This document shows, piece after piece, positions 31,715-42,135 of a stretch of 64,000 bases of DNA. The stretch covers positions 27,831,072 to 27,895,071 of the forward strand of contig CM055107.1 in assembly GCA_029204225.1 (NCBI GenBank), in the 5' to 3' direction. The notes beneath the pieces were generated by a model. It was not told the DNA's origin, searched no databases, and worked only from the letters and a program-made list of their open reading frames with translations. The position numbers were made by a program, and so were the translations under genes. Each line of letters opens with the position of its first letter. The stretch's first letter is position 1. Source of the stretch: Diphasiastrum complanatum (Eukaryota > Streptophyta > Lycopodiopsida > Lycopodiales > Lycopodiaceae).

Positions 31715-31748
31715 ATCTTGTTTCTTTGAATCTATTTCCCTATCATTG

Positions 31749-32596
31749 AAGATAGCATCCATAAGTGCCTATCTTTTGGATTCTAGCGATAGATTGAACT
31801 CTTCAAAGTATTCAATTTGGAGGTTAAGAATGGAATCCATCCTTATCATGCAAGATTTGATGGATATTGTGAATGGAGAGGAAAATGAGCCAATCCATCC
31901 ACAAGAAGCAACTAAACACAAGAGAAGGTGCAAGATTGCACTTCATTGTATTAAGATGAATGTTGCAAATGATTTGCTCAAAGAAGTAGAAGCATGTACC
32001 TCAGCCCAAGAGGCTTGGAAAAAGATTTGAACAAAGAGCTTACTTATGTTGGTGAACCTATTAAAGAGAGTGAGCTTGTGAAAATAGTTTTGAATGGCTT
32101 ATGTAGTGATTTTACTAACCTTGTCCAAAGTTATGCTATCATGGGACACTTGCCTACAATTGAAGACCTTCAAAGTGTGTTGATGGCCGAGGAGAGTAGG
32201 AAGGCTCATATGAAATCAAGGATGGAGAGGCTCTCCATCAATGATGGTGATGACAAAGCCTTATTTTTCAAGAGAAAAGGCAAAGCAAAGACCATGGGTG
32301 GAGCATTCAAAAGGGAGCAAGCAAAGGATGGAGATCAAGGAGGATTCACATCCTCATCATCACAAGTCAAGCCCAAGAAGGACAAATCTAAGATAAAGTG
32401 CTACTATTGCAGCAAGATGGGACATTATGCCTCAGAATGCTTCAAGAGGAAGCAAGATCAAAGCCAAGCCAACATTGGACAAGAGGAGGAAGAGAGCTAT
32501 CATGAGGACTCACTCATGATGTCAACCTTTTCATCATCAAATGTCAAAGGTGCAGATCCTTGGTGGATAGATAGTGGGGCTAGCTCCCACATGTCG
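31749..32596 (+). pseudogene. Copia J gag and protease start
   Basis: The gag part (31,749-32,028) holds ISAYLLDSSDRLNSSKYSIW, MESILIMQDLMDIVNGEENE, ALHCIKMNVANDLLKEV and TSAQEAWKK. An internal deletion of roughly 100 bases and a frame change follow. 31,994-32,596 then encodes ELTYVGEPIKESELVKIVLN, the linker ERLSINDGDDKALFFK, an intact zinc knuckle CYYCSKMGHYASEC and the protease centre WWIDSGASSHMS. Protease ends right after its active site because of the deletion. Confidence 0.88.
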
Positions 32597-33597
32597 GATG
32601 TAGTGCAAAAGGCATTGTACTTTTATTACTTTATGTTGATGATATCATACTTAGTGGAGATGATTTAGAAGGTGTTGAGAAAACTAAGCTAGATCTATCC
32701 AAAGAGTTCAAGATGGTAGATCTCGGGCTTTTGCACTTCATTTTGGGTATGGAAGTACTTAGATCTTTAGATTATGTCTTCATTTGTCAATCTAAGTATG
32801 CCATTTCATTACTCAATAGATTTAACATGCATGGATGCAAGCATGTAGAGACTCCTATGGAGCATGATGTAAAAGTAACCAATAAAGAGGATGAAAGATC
32901 ATTCAAAGACATCATCACTCTTTATAGGCAACTTATTGGCTCCTTAATGTGGATAACCATAACAAGACCTGATCTTTGCTATAGTGTTTGCAATCTTAGT
33001 AAAAATATGCAAGATCCATTATATATCCATTGGAAATGTGCCAAAAGAATATTGAGATACATCTCGGGCACACTAGATTTTGGGATCTTTTATAGAGGTG
33101 AATTTTTTAACTCGCATGCTCTTAGTGATTCAGATTTTGTAGGGGACAAGAAGGATAGAAAGCCAACAAGTGATTTTGCAACTTTCATTGGAGAAGGTGT
33201 GGTTTCTTGGCTATCAAAGAAGCAAGAAACATTATCTCTTTCATCAATCGAGGCTGAGTACAAAGTTCTAACAACCACAATCAAGGAAGTACTATGGATC
33301 AAGAGGTTGCTTGAGGAGCTCAAAGTGATCAGATCAGGTACCATTCCACTCATCTACAATGACAACATCTCAGCCCAACACCTAGCATCCAATTCAATCT
33401 ACCATGCAAGGAGCAAACATATAGGGATTGCTCACCACTTTGTAAGAGAAAAGGTCCAAGCTAAGGAGGTCTCATTGGAGCATCCAAGTGAAGAATGTGT
33501 AGTTGATATATTGATAAAGCCTCTTCAAAAGAATGATTTTTTGAAGCTTAGATCAGCCCTTGGCTTTATTAGTAAAGCTATGTTATCATCTAGCTAG
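32597..33597 (+). pseudogene. Copia J reverse transcriptase C-terminus and RNase H
   Basis: At 32,597 the sequence jumps from protease to just before the RT active site. The YVDD box is present in a shifted frame (near 32,630-32,645). From 32,713 the frame is open for 294 codons: KYAISLLNRFNMHGC, GSLMWITITRPDLCYSV, RNase H ALSDSDFVGDKKDRKPTSDF, SLSSIEAEYKVLTTTIKE (Thr of STEAEY is Ile), IYNDNISAQHLAS and RSKHIGIAHHFVREKV, ending DILIKPLQKNDF. It is the best-preserved copy of this module in the window. Confidence 0.9.
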
Positions 33598-33614
33598 ATT
33601 GTGAGGAGTAGCTT

Positions 33615-34309
33615 TGAAATTTCACAATTCTAGCTTGACCAATTTTGGTCACATGCATTGTAATTGGCAAGATGGCCATGTAAATAGATGCCACACATGC
33701 CAAATCACATAGGATGCTTTCCAATAAGTTCATTCCTCATATTACATTGTGAGAGCATATTTAAAATGAGACAATAATGTGTTTGGATAGGCTAGAGAAA
33801 TTCTAGGATCTAAAAATAACATGTTTTACATCGTTTTTGGATCTCAAGATCTTGACCCCAAGTTAGGGTGGATCCAATGACCTATCAGGATAGATGTTAG
33901 GGTTAGGTATGATAAGTTCAGAGGTGCCCTAATATTCTCAGATCCGATCTTGAAAAGTATAAATGTATGATGGGATTTCCATCCAATATGAAGAAAAATT
34001 AGACTTTTCCACTTCTATCATCATTGTCTTTTGGTGGCGAGTTCTAGCTATTGGATGTGGGTGTTCTTATGCAATAATTGCTTGGTTTGGAAGGTACTGA
34101 ACCTGTTTACAGGTATGAGAAGCTTGCTGCACTTTACTTTAGTATATTTGATCAAATCTATGTGCCTATTGTGGAGTTAAATACCAAATTAGCTAGTTTT
34201 GGTAACTAGTCTTGATTCTAGCTCATAGTTTGGATCTAGATCTTTGATTTGTGCATTCTCCATCACTTGTAGGATTGATTGGGATTGAATTTGCTGTAAA
34301 ATTTTGTCA
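33615..34309 (+). repeat. Copia J 3' LTR
   Basis: 695 bp, preceded by a purine-rich GTGAGGAGTAG tract (33,601-33,611) that serves as the polypurine tract. It ends TTTTGTCA and then AACTTG flank sequence. Confidence 0.88.
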
Positions 34310-35039
34310 ACTTGAATGAGAAATTTGATGTCATAAAAATGAGATTGCACATGACCTAATAGTATAATCATGAAATTTACATTTCATAGACTAACAAGAA
34401 TTAGTTTCAATACATGTTGTAGGAATAAAATTGATTAACAATTCAAACTGTATATGTTTAGTTTGAATTTAAAACTATAACAATTATCTAATGTGATTTA
34501 TTCAGCCTAACATAGTAATCTGCCTACCATTCTCCTTTCCTTTGTCTCCAATTTTTTTCTTTCTTATAACACTCACATTTCTAAGCTTGCTTTGTTGTAA
34601 TGTCTAAAATGTCCTACCTTCTTTGGACTCATTGGTCATTGAACTCCATATTTAGCACATTACAGTCGTTTGCTGTGTATCCGTAAATCATGCTCTAAAG
34701 AACCGTCTTAAAATCATCTTATTTGTCTGTCGCGAATATTTTTTTTCGGCACTCGAATGACGACTACATTTGGTACAGTCTAGCACGATCGTTGAATAAA
34801 GCTGTATGTAAACATATGAGATGACAGTCCCTCTCTGAAGAATTGAGTCTTTGATCTGTGTTCCTGATTGTGATTGACATATGTTTCTAACGTGTGAAGA
34901 ATTGAAAAAGATTATCTATGTTAGATATAGGGGTCTTATGTTTTTTACATCAAGCATCCAGGTGTAGGATGTTGATAGGAATAAATTTGGCATAGATGGA
35001 AAATTATGCATTTCCACTTGTAATGCCACTATCGAGCCA
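34310..35039. other. AT-rich spacer, no gene seen
   Basis: Continuation of the spacer interrupted by copia J. There is no ORF over 60 codons and no recognisable motif. Confidence 0.6.
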
Positions 35040-35625
35040 AAATAGAGTAAGAGGCTAAACACTTGCTAATTAGAGTGTAGACAAGTGTAAAGTTTTTGTT
35101 TGATGAATTCCAAGAGGTCCAATAGGATTTAGAGGTGGAACCTTGTGAGGTCCAATAGGAAATTGAGGTGTGCTTGAATATAGTCCAATAGAATTAAGAG
35201 GTGCATAGATCAATGATCCAATAGGATCAAGAGGTGACAAAATATGGTCCAATCATAGTTAAGCATAGTGGTAGCTCGTGGACCTACTAGTATCATTGTA
35301 CTCCTCATTTTGAATGCAATTGATTGGTGATTTCATGGATTTTGTGAGTTATTGGATTTCTAGCTTTCTCTCTCTACCCAAGAGCTCATGATGCATTTTC
35401 TCTCTCTACTCGAGGAGAGCAGCTTGTTTTTACTTAGATTATTTTCTGAATACTTCCCACACGTGTGAGTGAGAGTTGGAAGTGATTGAATGCATGTAGT
35501 AGTGTGTTTTTGCCATAGGATTCAAGATTGATCTTGAATCTCAATCTAGTCTTGATCTTGGTGCATCTACACACCTTAGGAGATCACAAGTACATGTAGT
35601 GGACAGTCCACACGTGTGAAATTCA
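35040..35625 (+). repeat. LTR-like repeat K, copy 2
   Basis: Reverse complement of 941-1480 over nearly its whole length. It carries 'tccaatagga' repeats, two CTCTCTCT blocks and two CACACGTGTG palindromes (near 35,458 and 35,611). It abuts gypsy sequence at about 35,630. Confidence 0.65.
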
Positions 35626-35629
35626 GGAT

Positions 35630-36085
35630 AACGTGCTCTAAAACTATTCGTGTTCTTGAACCGAAACCTTGGACTTAAATTATTGAGGATTTCTGTCTAG
35701 AAATGAACAGTTCGCGAACGCGATTAATTAATTGTTTGCACAGCCACGAATACATCGAACATTTCTCGACTCTCTGTTGACACCTGAATTAGTCGAAGTG
35801 TAGTACTACTGTACTACTCTGATAACATCTCATTTGTAGAACGCGTTTCATTCAATTTAATAGAGGCCAAATTGTTGTTTTGAAAATATAAACATCTCAC
35901 ACCCCAAACATAAGTAATGCTGGTTTCTTTTTAATGTCTGTCGACAACCAGAATAACACTCAAAACCACTTGTCATAAATTGTACCAAAATACATAACTT
36001 TCTAACATTGTCCTCTGTGGGAACGACATTATTTACTACAAATCTAATTTAACCTTGTTGGTATAGTACGACAAATACCAATTTT
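35630..36085 (+). repeat. Putative 5' LTR end of gypsy element N
   Basis: Non-coding sequence up to a gypsy-type primer-binding leader. It contains 'cgcgaacgcgatt' and AT-rich parts. Its left boundary with repeat K is approximate, and no partner LTR was identified. Confidence 0.45.
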
Positions 36086-36102
36086 TGGTGCTGTTGCCGG
36101 GG
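36086..36102 (+). other. Ty3/gypsy primer-binding leader
   Basis: TGGTGCTGTTGCCGGGG is one or two bases from TGGCGCCGTTGCCGGGG, the sequence that follows the 5' LTR in many plant gypsy elements. Confidence 0.75.
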
Positions 36103-36169
36103 ATAGCTTAGGAAAGTTATAAGAAATCTAACACATCCATCTCCATCTCTAGTGTATGTCAGATAGAGA

Positions 36170-36574
36170 ATCCCAATTAGAACGATATTGTAAGCTTAGA
36201 GAGGAATTTTTATGAAGACAAAGTGAGAGTGCGAGTTGAAGAAATCTAGACGAAATCACTGCCCAGTTACTTGAACTCCTAATTAGCTTCGGTATGGAGG
36301 GTCCTGCTACACGTTTCACTTCTATCTGAAAAATTAAATACGATTATTTTAAAGGGACTACTTCAAATGATGCAGATAGCTATGTCTTGCAATTTGAGTC
36401 AATTGCTAATGAAATAACGAGAAAACTGATGTAGATAAACTGCAAATTTTCCCTGGTCTGCTGAGAAAGCAGGTGCGCATATAGTACAGTCAAGTTGAAC
36501 CAAGCTGTGTAGGAACCTGGTTACTACTGAAAGATGCATTTTTGAACCAAAATCGGTTACAAATCTAGAATTTT
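36170..36574 (+). pseudogene. Gypsy N gag N-terminal fragment
   Basis: Broken frames encode a DADSYVLQFESIANE segment and flanking helical parts typical of retrotransposon gag. There are several stops. The fragment is cut at about 36,574, where copia L sequence begins. Confidence 0.55.
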
Positions 36575-37298
36575 TGGACGTCTGCTTGCATGTGCTTCTC
36601 CTTTTGTGACTGAAGCAAGATCCAAATTCAAGATAGATAGATTTTTTGTGTTGAGAATTTGTTCTCACATCTGTTGCTAGATTTCATAGGGTGGATTAAC
36701 ATCTATGTTAGATCCTAGATTGAGATAGCAAACAACATTTTTTCAACTCCATTTTTTATCATTACTAGAATTTCTCATAAAGAACATCTGATTCACATTT
36801 CTTAGAGCACAGTGAGAGATTAGCATCTTCCAATTATGCAATGTGGAAGATCAGAATGGAATCATTATTGATTCTATAGGATGTAATGGATATTGTGAGT
36901 GGAGCTGAAGAAGAACCTGCTACACCTAATGAAGTTGCAACATTTCACAAAAGAACCAGAATTGCCCTTCATTTTATAATAATGAATGTTACCAATGAAG
37001 TGTTAAGAGAGATCAACACATGCACCACTACCAAGGAAGCTTGGGATACTCTAAAAACAATCTACAAAATCAAAATACTTCTAGATTGCTTACACTTAGA
37101 AACCAAATATTTCTAAGTTATCAGAGAGTAGATGAGAGTGCTTCATCATATGTCATGAGAGTTAAGGATCTTCATCAAGAGTTAGTTGGTATTAGTGATG
37201 CTCTTAAGAACACTGAACTTGTTCAAGTAGTTCTAAATGGACTTAGAGATGAGTATGACAATATTGTGCAGACTTATGCTGTCAGAGAGGTTCTATAG
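36575..37298 (+). pseudogene. Copia L leader and gag start, first copy
   Basis: The leader block (TTGAGAATTTGTTCTCACATC) is followed by a gag frame: SNYAMWKIRMESLL near 36,833-36,875, then ALHFIIMNVTNEVLREI, TTTKEAWDTLKTIY, RVKDLHQELVGISDALKN and VVLNGLRDEYDNIVQTY. A one-base shift separates the two ORFs near 37,060-37,080. It ends abruptly after VREVL. Confidence 0.8.
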
Positions 37299-37602
37299 CT
37301 TGTTGGATAGGTATTGTAGAGTAGAATGTGTTGCTCTTGTTTCTAAATCATTTTGATTTATTTTTTAGAAGAGTTTTAGGCAATTAGAGAGTTTGAGAGG
37401 GTACTCAACTCATGGGATATGCCAAAGTGAGCACACATCTATCTTTTTCATCATTTTCATAAATTTTCACTATCAATCAAGTAGAATTGGATAGAAGTGA
37501 GTGTTTTGAGGTCTTAGACTTTTTATTTCACACATATTACCATGTTTGAGTTGGAAGTAAATTTCTAGAGAGTTTATCAGTACATTGAAACTCGTGGGAG
37601 AG
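37299..37602 (+). other. Spacer between the two copia L gag copies
   Basis: About 300 bases of non-coding sequence with 'gtactcaactcatgggatatgcc'-type leader or LTR-like text. No ORF. It could be the residue of an LTR lying between two copies. Confidence 0.4.
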
Positions 37603-38695
37603 ATAGACTTCTTGCTTGCATGTGCTTCTTCTTTTGTGATTGAAACAAGATCAAATTGAAGATAGATTGATTTTCTGTATTGAGAATTTGTTCTCACATC
37701 TGTTGCTAGATTTCATAGGGTGGATCAACATCTATGTTAGATCGTAGATTGAGATAGCAAGCAACATCCTTTCAGCTCCATTTTTTATCATTACTAAAAT
37801 TTCTCACCAAGAAGATGTCTTCATATGGTTCACATTTCTTAGAGCACAGTGAGAGATTAACGTCTTCCAATTATGCAATGTAGAAGATCAGAATGAAATC
37901 ATTGTTGATTCTACAAGATGTAATGGATATTGTGAGTGGAGCTGAAGAAGAACCTGCTGCACGTAATGAAGTTGCAACATTCCACAAAAGAACCATAATT
38001 GCCCTTCATTTTATAAAAATGAATGTTACCAATGAAGTGTTAAGAGAGATCAGTACATGCACCACTACCAAGAAAGCTTGGGATACTCTAAAAACAATCT
38101 ATGAAATTAAAAATACTTCTAGTTACTTACACTTAGAAACCAAATATTTCTAAGTTATTAGAGGGTAGATGAGAGTGCTTCATCATATGTCATGAGAGTT
38201 AAGGATCTTCATCAAGAGTTAGCTGGTATTAGTGATGCCCTTAAGAACATTGAATTGTTCAAGTAGTCCTAAATGGACTTAGAGATGAGTATGACAATAT
38301 TGTGCAGACTTATGCTGTCAGAGAGGTTCTTCCATTCTTGGAGACACTGTAAGGAGTTCTCATTGCTGAAGAAAGCAGGCAAGAGAACAAGATGCTGAGG
38401 ATCAACATACTTTCATTGAAAAATAGTGGAGATGACAAAGCACTCTTCATCAGAGACAAGTCAAGAGGCAAGGACAAAGGACAACAGCACTTCAAGAAGG
38501 ACAAAGCCAAAGAAGGTGGTGAGGATCAGTCCTCACAAGGTGCAACATCCAGTGGCAAGAAGAAGCTGTCAAAGATCAAGTGTTTTTTCTATGGCAAGAA
38601 AGGACACTATGCATCAAACTATTTCAAGAAGAAGAACCAATCTAAGCAAGCTAACCTTACTAATGAGGATGAGTGTGAGGGGTGTAGAGAGTGAA
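37603..38695 (+). pseudogene. Copia L leader and gag, second copy
   Basis: This repeats 36,575-37,298 with about 95% agreement by eye. The ATG at 37,817 (MSSYGSHFLEHSERLTSSNY) starts gag. The Trp codon of the 'NYAMW' motif is TAG here and TGG in the first copy. After capsid come the linker DDKALFIRDKSRGKDKGQQH and a zinc knuckle, CFFYGKKGHYASNYF. That knuckle has lost its second and last Cys, so it is probably non-binding. Confidence 0.8.
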
Positions 38696-40110
38696 AGAGA
38701 GAATTCATTAATGATGTCTACTTTTTCATCTTTTCCATTTAAGAATGAAGAAGTCTGGTGGATAGGTAGTGGGGCTAGTTCCCATATGTCTAGTTCTAGG
38801 AACTCTTTCACTAATCTCATGCCATATCTAGGTGCAAAAAGGTCAATCTATACTGGTAATGATGTAGAGTGTAGGATTGAAAGAATATGTAGCATTTCAT
38901 TGCATGCATCATCATCAAATTTTTTTTGCTTACATGATGTATGTATCTAGATTGACTAAGAATCTCATTAGTGTAGGACAGTTGTTTGATAGTGGATTGG
39001 ATGTCAAGTTTCAAGTTGACAAGTGTATAATCTAAAGAGAAAATGAAGTTATTGCTAGAGGATCTAGAATTGGTAAGCTGTACAAACTAGATTCTAGAGA
39101 GAGTGCTAACATTTCAGATATTGCTTATGAGACCAAGGTTCTACAAGAGGATCTGTGGCACAAGAGATTGGGTCATTCCAATTTCAAAGCCATGCAATCT
39201 ATGGTCAAAGAAGGAAAAGCTGTTGGTCTACCAAAGACACTATCAAATAAGCTTCTACCTTGTGAAGCTTGTGTGCTAGCAAAGTCACACAGAAGGCCTT
39301 TTCCTAGATCAAGTATCAAGACAAAGCAACCATTTGAACTTGTACACTCTGATGTTCATTTCTCATCAACTAAGAGCAAAGGAGGAGCCAACTGCTTTGT
39401 CTCTTTTGTAGATGATTATACAAGACATTCTTGGATCTATATGTTGTCTTCAAAAGCCATGGTCTATGATGTGTTTCTTACCTTTAAGGCTTATGTAGAG
39501 AAGCAGTTTCCTTTCAAGTTAAAAGCTTTAAGAAGTGACAGTGGAGGAGAGTACGCTTCCAATAAGTTTAAAGACTTTTGTGAGAGAGAGGGTATTTAAA
39601 GAGAGTTTTCTTGTTCATATACTCCTCAGCAAAATGGAGTTGCTGCAAGAAAAAATAGAACTTTGTGTGACTGTGCAAAAGCCATTAGGCTAGAAGCTTC
39701 TCTGCCTAAAGAATTTTGGAGAGAGGCAGTTGCATGTGCAAACTATCTTTGTAATAGGCTTTCAAATCTTGCAATAGGAGGAAAGACACCATTTGAGATG
39801 TTGTATAAGAAAAGATGTTGTATAAGAAAAAGCCTAAGGTAGATCATCTTAGAATTTTTGGCTGTGTATGCTTTGTGCATGTGCCTCTAGAAACTAGGAA
39901 GAAGAAAGATCCTAGTACAGTAAAAGGAATTTTTGTAGGATATGCATCCACTAAAAAATCATACAAGATTTATTTGCCCTCTACTGACAAAAATGTTGTT
40001 AGTAGAGATGTGATCCATGAAGATCAGAAGTTTAACTTGGATGATGCACAGATCAAGGAGACTCATGCATGATCAATCATCAATCTTGATGCTGTTCAAG
40101 AAGAGGTGAG
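38696..40110 (+). pseudogene. Copia L protease and integrase
   Basis: Protease: VWWIGSGASSHMSSSRNSF, where the catalytic Asp of DSG is Gly, so the active site is lost. GAG-pre-integrase: LWHKRLGHSNFKAMQSM. Integrase: CEACVLAKSHRRPF, LVHSDVHFSSTK, FVDDYTRHSWIYML, LRSDSGGEY. A TAA at 39,597-39,599 is followed by SCSYTPQQNGVAARKN, where the catalytic Glu of the usual AERRN is Ala. LRIFGCVCFVHVPL follows. A short tandem duplication at about 39,797-39,830 (GATGTTGTATAAGAAAA twice) shifts the frame. Confidence 0.88.
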
Positions 40111-41000
40111 GCCGAGGCTTGAGGAGGAGCAAATTCAAGCTACCACACCCAGAAGATCTACATGAGCAAGTTCTGAGCCAAGGAGGCTCACATATGATGA
40201 AGAAGAAAGGCAAGTGGAAGGTGAAACTTCCTATCATGCACTTTTTATATCAGATGAAGAGCCTAAGGATGTCCAAGAAGCTTTTCAATCCAAGGAGTGG
40301 GTTCAAGAAATGACCCAAGAATTTGAAGCCTTGATGTCAAATAACACATGGGAGCTTGTGGAGCCACCAAACAACATGCATGTGATCGGATGTAAGTGGG
40401 TATTCAGAATCAAGTATAATCATGGTGGATCTATCAATAAGTATAAAGCAAGACTTTGTGCCAAAGGCTACTCAAAAATTAAAGGTCTTGACTATGAAGA
40501 TACCTTTGCACCAGTTGCAAGGATGGTAACAATTCGAATACTCATCTCTCTTGCATATTTTCACAAGTGGAGTATGTTTCAGCTTGATGTTTCTAATGCA
40601 TTTCTCAATGGTTACCTTGAGGAGGAGATTTATATAGAGAAGCCTCCAAGTTTTGTGAAGGAATGTGATGAATCAAAAGTTTGTCTTTTGTTCAAAAGTC
40701 TGTATGGACTGAAATAGGCACCAAGGTCTTGGTATGCAAGGCTCAATTCCTATCTTATATCACTTGGATTTTGTCTAAGTGAATTCTCTATATTATAAGT
40801 TTGTAGATAACTTTGTAATTATTTTTCTCATCTATGTAGATGATATCATTCTTTGTGGAAACAATCAGAAGTTAGTTGAAGAAACTAAGCATGCACTTGG
40901 TATTGAGTTTAAGATGCAGGACTTAGGAGTTCTTCACTATATTCTAGGCCTTCAAATAGATTTTTGGAAAGGTCCTGCATTTATAAGCCAAAGTAGATAC
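40111..41000 (+). pseudogene. Copia L reverse transcriptase
   Basis: WVFRIKYNHGGSINKYKARL, YEDTFAPVARMVTIR, LDVSNAFLNGYLEEEIY and SLYGLK, then a TAG where the family has Gln (LKQAPRSWY), then YVDDIILCGNN (catalytic box intact) and FKMQDLGVLHYILGLQI. Interrupted at about 41,000 by foreign sequence. Confidence 0.88.
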
Positions 41001-41216
41001 CCTTTTTGTAAATCACTTCCATGGTTCCACCAAGGAAGTGACCCGGAGCGCAGACTGCTCACCAGGCGCTCCCTCCTCAGATTATTAAATTTATTCTTTT
41101 TCACGCGTCTGGTGCCAAAGCTTCTAGTTTGTGTCTCTTAGTGTTTTTATTTTGTGTTTGTTGATCCATCCAGACTCTATGCTTTCGTTGTAAGCCATAT
41201 ATTGTCCTCCAAAATA
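41001..41216 (-). other. Foreign insert in copia L RT: scrap of a gene 1 paralogue plus a hairpin-rich piece
   Basis: Read on the minus strand, 41,216 to about 41,105 matches gene 1 around 7747-7868: the same ATGGCTTACAACGAAAGC, AAGAGACACAAACTAGAAGC and TTTGGCACCA blocks in the same order. The match stops after the GCACCA. The remaining ~105 bases are GC-richer and contain two inverted repeats (GGAGCGC...GCGCTCC, and TCACTTCC...GGAAGTGA). No clear target duplication was found. The scrap has TGG and CAA where gene 1 in this window has TAG codons. Confidence 0.8.
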
Positions 41217-41860
41217 TATTGATTGAAGATTGCAAATATGCACTTTCCATGCTCAAAAAATTTCATATGGAGAACTGTAAAGGCATAGATACACCTATGG
41301 AGCACATTGTAAAAGTTCCTATTAAAGATTGAGGACATCACTCTTTATAGGAGTCTTATTGGCTCACTTATTTGGTTAACAGTAACTAGGCCTGATCTAA
41401 GCTTTTGTGTTCATAAGCTAAGTCAACACATGCAGGATCCAAAGTTATATCATTGGAAATTGGCTAAAAGAGTCTTGAGGTATGGACTATTCTACCTTGG
41501 ATTATGGACTATTCTATGAAGGAGAAGATTTGACTTTGATTGCTTTTTCAGATTCAAATTTTGCAGGAGACAGGTTGGATAGGAAATCCACAAGTGCTTA
41601 CACTATAATTCTTGGAGGAAATTTGGTTTCTTGGCTATCAAAGAAACAGACAACTATTTTCTTATCATCCTGTGAAGCTGAATACAAATCTCTTACAACC
41701 ACAACAAAGGAGGTTTTATGGATCGAAAGGCTACTTTTGGAGCTAAAGTGTTATGCAGATGAAGATTTACCAATTATCAAGAATGATAACATTTCTGTTC
41801 AGGCTCTTGCAAATAATCCAATCTTTCATGCAACTTTGCATGCTATCTAAACATCTGCAT
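41217..41860 (+). pseudogene. Copia L reverse transcriptase end and RNase H
   Basis: It resumes the RT thumb region (KYALSMLKKFHMENCKGID), then GSLIWLTVTRPDL, and RNase H from 41,482: AFSDSNFAGDRLDRKSTSAY (the usual DSDF is DSNF), LSSCEAEYKSLTTTTKE and IKNDNISVQALANNPIF, ending at HATLHAI where the usual HARSKHI is broken. It has several frame changes. Confidence 0.85.
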
Positions 41861-42135
41861 GTCATTATGATTCAACCTATCTAACTCAAATCTGAGCTAT
41901 ACTAGAAGGATATGTGCTCAATTCACACTCCTTTTATGTACAACATGAATTTTAGTTGAAATCGCCATGGACATGACCCCAAACTCGAGATAGGAAGATA
42001 ATATTTTAATAATCTTCACAAATGTTTAAATCTGATCTGATGGCATGACATCAGCAGGTACTCCTAGGTCGTGGCTAATCAGCCACTCTTGTAATTCCTT
42101 GATTAGTTGTAGATGCTTAATCACTCTAATCTTAG
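41861..42135 (+). other. Gypsy N, unassigned part upstream of integrase
   Basis: No motif was recognised. By position it should be the end of gypsy RNase H or the integrase zinc-finger region, but it is too decayed to read. Confidence 0.35.

Larger units (their letters stand above)
30290..34309 (+). mobile_element. Copia J: LTR-flanked deletion derivative, 4.0 kb
   Basis: Direct LTRs (30,290-30,986 and 33,615-34,309, about 696 bp) flank a plus-strand gag-pol. A primer-binding site follows the left LTR immediately. AACTT occurs at both outer flanks (30,282-30,286 and 34,309-34,313) and is a likely target duplication, though the LTR start is degenerate by one to three bases. Protease is fused to the middle of reverse transcriptase, so integrase and the RT N-terminus are absent. 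It is therefore non-autonomous. Confidence 0.88.
36575..41860 (+). mobile_element. Copia L, internal region without LTRs, gag region duplicated
   Basis: Plus-strand copia leader, gag, protease, integrase, RT and RNase H, flanked on both sides by gypsy sequence. The leader-plus-gag start occurs twice (36,575-37,298 and 37,603-38,328). A foreign 216-bp piece interrupts RT. LTRs and primer-binding site were not found. Confidence 0.8.
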
